Source: an uncultured Eubacteriales bacterium (GTDB lineage Bacteria; Bacillota; Clostridia; TANB77; CAG-508). From it: DNA of 14,922 nucleotides. The stretch lies in the NCBI GenBank assembly GCA_902766085.1, contig CACXCH010000121.1, positions 1 through 14,922 of the forward strand, written 5' to 3'. Numbering within the stretch: position 1 is the stretch's first letter; every line of letters starts with the position of its first letter. The position numbers and the translations under genes are program-made. Below the pieces are notes generated by a model. The model ran no database searches. It was not told the origin of the DNA and saw only the letters and a program-made list of their open reading frames with translations. Positions 13,239-14,922 of this stretch are shown piece by piece.

Positions 13239-14711
13239 ATGAGCGTTAATGTAAAAGAAAAAGTAAAATCAATGCAATTTAAATTATTTGCAACACTTTG
13301 TGTATCTACAATGCTAGTAGTTGTTATAATAATTATTGTAAATAATGTTGTTTTAGAAGAAATATATAAATATGCAAAAATTCAAGTTGCAAAAAACTTG
13401 TATTATAAAATAAATGAATACTATCAGTTAGATTCTAAATATAATATTGACTCTGAATTACGACAAATTGAAATAAAGAACAATATTGAAGTTTTAATAA
13501 AAAATGAAGATGGAGAAGTGGAGTACTTTGGCAATAAAGATGTTCTAGAAACAATTAATGCAATAAACAAAATTTCATCTAATATAATTGAAAAAGATGA
13601 TAATTTAGAAATTAGAAACTACTCAAACTTACCAAATAATAAATTTATCATTTTATCAGCAACATGTAGTAACGGATATAAAATGTATGTAAAAATACCA
13701 GTAACACCAATACAAGAATCTGTCAGAATTTCAAATAAAGCATTAATACTACTTGGAATAGTTTTAGTAGCAATCTCAGCTTGTCTTGCTTCAATAATTT
13801 CAAAAAAATTCACAGAACCAATTTTGCAATTAAATAAAATTACAAAAAAAGTAGCAGGACTTGACTTTAGCGAGAAATATGACTCAAAAAATGGTAGTGA
13901 GGAGATAAATACTCTCGGAGAAAATATAAACATAATGTCAGAAAAACTTGAAAAAACAATAGGACAATTGAGAAGAAACAATGATGAACTAGAAAAAGAT
14001 GTGGAAGAAAAACTAAAAATTGATGAGATGAGGAAACAATTTATTTCAGATGTCTCACACGAATTAAAAACTCCAATTGGACTTATTCAAGGCTACGCTG
14101 AAGGACTACTTGAAAATGTAAATGATGACGAAGAATCTAGAAAATTTTATGCACAAGTAATAATAGATGAAGCAAACAAAATGGATATTATGGTAAAAGA
14201 ATTGCTTGAACTTATGAAGCTTGAATACAAAGAAAGAAAATTTAAAGATACAGAATTTGATCTAACAGAATTGATAAATGAAGAAGTAAGAAGAGAAACA
14301 ATCAATCTACAAGAAAAAAACATACAAATAGAATTTGATAGTAACAAGTCCAATATGGTATATGCAGATCAAGAATATATTGAACAAATTGTAAATAATT
14401 ATTTAACAAATGCAATAAAGCACTGCGAAGAAATTAACAATGAGAAAAAAATCTCAATTATCTGTGAAAAACGAAAAAATGGAAAAGTAAGGCTAACAAT
14501 TTTCAATACGGGAAAGAGAATACCGGAAGATTATATAAACAAAATATGGGGAAGATTTTATAAAGTAGACTCATCAAGAAATAGAGAACAAGGAGGCACA
14601 GGAATAGGTTTAGCATTAGTAAAGGCAATAATGAATAACTATGGAAATGAATATGGAGTAAAGAACTTAGAAAATGGTGTAGAGTTTTTTGCTGACATCA
14701 ACACCAAGTAA
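13239..14711 (+). CDS. Membrane sensor histidine kinase
   Basis: 490-aa partner of the preceding regulator. TM1 at about 17-39, an extracytoplasmic sensor of ~125 residues (40-166) without a recognised fold, TM2 at about 168-188, a HAMP domain (KKFTEPILQLNKITKKVA ... to ~240), a coiled segment, then the DHp domain with His274 in FISDVSHELKTPIG. The ATPase domain shows the N box (NNYLTNAIKH, 386-395), G1 NTGKRI, F box IWGRFYKVD and G2 GGTGIGLALV. All catalytic motifs are present. GAGGAG (13221-13226), inside the end of the regulator gene, serves as ribosome binding site. The EN-rich lysine/glutamate composition matches neighbours. The signal is unknown. Confidence 0.95.
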   Translation: MSVNVKEKVKSMQFKLFATLCVSTMLVVVIIIIVNNVVLEEIYKYAKIQVAKNLYYKINEYYQLDSKYNIDSELRQIEIKNNIEVLIKNEDGEVEYFGNKDVLETINAINKISSNIIEKDDNLEIRNYSNLPNNKFIILSATCSNGYKMYVKIPVTPIQESVRISNKALILLGIVLVAISACLASIISKKFTEPILQLNKITKKVAGLDFSEKYDSKNGSEEINTLGENINIMSEKLEKTIGQLRRNNDELEKDVEEKLKIDEMRKQFISDVSHELKTPIGLIQGYAEGLLENVNDDEESRKFYAQVIIDEANKMDIMVKELLELMKLEYKERKFKDTEFDLTELINEEVRRETINLQEKNIQIEFDSNKSNMVYADQEYIEQIVNNYLTNAIKHCEEINNEKKISIICEKRKNGKVRLTIFNTGKRIPEDYINKIWGRFYKVDSSRNREQGGTGIGLALVKAIMNNYGNEYGVKNLENGVEFFADINTK

Positions 14712-14831
14712 ACATTATAAATTATGTTATTGCTAAGAAGATAATATTCACTAGGATTCTAAATTTTTGTTATCTTATATAGGTTTACAATAGATATGTC
14801 ACACATAGATAAAAAATATAAACAATGAAAA

Positions 14832-14893
14832 AGAGAAGTACCAATGTTATTATAAATATAACAAAACAAAAAACATAACGGAGGTACTTCTCT
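14832..14893 (+). promoter_or_regulatory. 11-bp inverted repeat covering the transposase ribosome binding site
   Basis: AGAGAAGTACC (14832-14842) pairs perfectly with GGTACTTCTCT (14883-14893) across a 40-base loop. The right arm starts inside the Shine-Dalgarno GGAGG (14880-14884) and ends at the base before the ATG. Folding in a transcript entering from outside would reduce translation, a control known from other IS. Confidence 0.6.
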
Positions 14894-14922
14894 ATGAAAA
14901 GTATAACACAAAAATTAAAATA
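14894..14922 (+). CDS. Start of a putative transposase (3'-truncated by the window)
   Basis: ATG 14894 follows GGAGG by 9 bases and opens a frame of nine complete codons, MKSITQKLK, cut by the window end. From memory, similar N-termini (basic start before a helix-turn-helix) occur in Firmicute transposases of the DDE type. Nine residues are too few for a firm family call; the palindromic leader supports an IS. Confidence 0.45.

Larger units (their letters stand above)
14797..14922 (+). mobile_element. Probable left end of an insertion sequence (incomplete)
   Basis: The last ~125 bases hold a non-coding stretch starting TGTCACACATAG (14797, a TG... end typical of many IS), a long palindrome and the start of a frame resembling a transposase. 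The element runs off the window, so neither the right end nor target duplication can be seen. The left boundary at 14797 is a guess; family unassigned (IS481- or IS3-like by the N-terminal residues). Confidence 0.4.

Noticed and set aside
14738..14776. AAGATAA/TTATCTT inverted repeat after the histidine kinase as terminator
   Set aside because: Seven-base arms around 25 bases, and no T-run after the right arm.

Overview
The window is AT-rich DNA with A/T-ending codons, mostly strong AGGAGG-type ribosome binding sites, some TTG starts and intrinsic terminators. It reads as a chromosomal segment of a low-GC Bacillota. The DUF4364 winged-helix protein and the overall gene set point to Clostridia, probably an anaerobe; I cannot name the species. 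No gene-free stretch exceeds 300 bases.

Layout. 1-1821: 3' part of clpC (UVR-containing Hsp100 unfoldase). 1843-2330: a promoter with an inverted repeat, a 111-aa protein of unknown function, and a terminator. 2373-3359: a prepilin-like surface protein with a C-terminal beta-sandwich. 3405-4100: scpB (chromosome condensation), ending at a bidirectional terminator shared with a convergent DUF4364 gene (4179-4730, minus). The DUF4364 gene and trmB (4830-5531) diverge from promoters whose -35 boxes abut back to back. mscL (5572-6186) follows trmB and carries a long repetitive lysine/glutamate-rich N-terminal extension. After mscL comes a promoter-hairpin-terminator unit that could make a ~64-nt RNA.

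6401-9446 holds DNA-processing genes: comM, dprA and yraN. comM and dprA are each interrupted by one extra C that splits a conserved Pro-Gly pair and creates a CGG codon; on either side both proteins are intact. In-frame CGG occurs nowhere else in about 4,400 codons that I scanned by eye. Two identical lesions in two competence-type genes suggest +1 frameshifting at an unread or slowly read CGG codon. Sequencing error or pseudogenes remain possible. This is the most interesting signal in the window.

9502-10968 (minus) is a cytoplasmic GH13 alpha-amylase. It diverges from mscS (11218-12426) across a region with a 71-bp MITE-like palindrome flanked by AGCGG repeats and an operator-like palindrome on the mscS promoter. 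12552-14711 is an OmpR-type response regulator and its histidine kinase. The window ends in what looks like the left end of an insertion sequence, with the first codons of a transposase behind a hairpin that covers its ribosome binding site.

Functionally the segment is mainly housekeeping: protein quality control, chromosome segregation, tRNA modification, osmotic safety valves (MscL and MscS), DNA uptake/recombination, glycogen or maltodextrin breakdown, and one two-component system.
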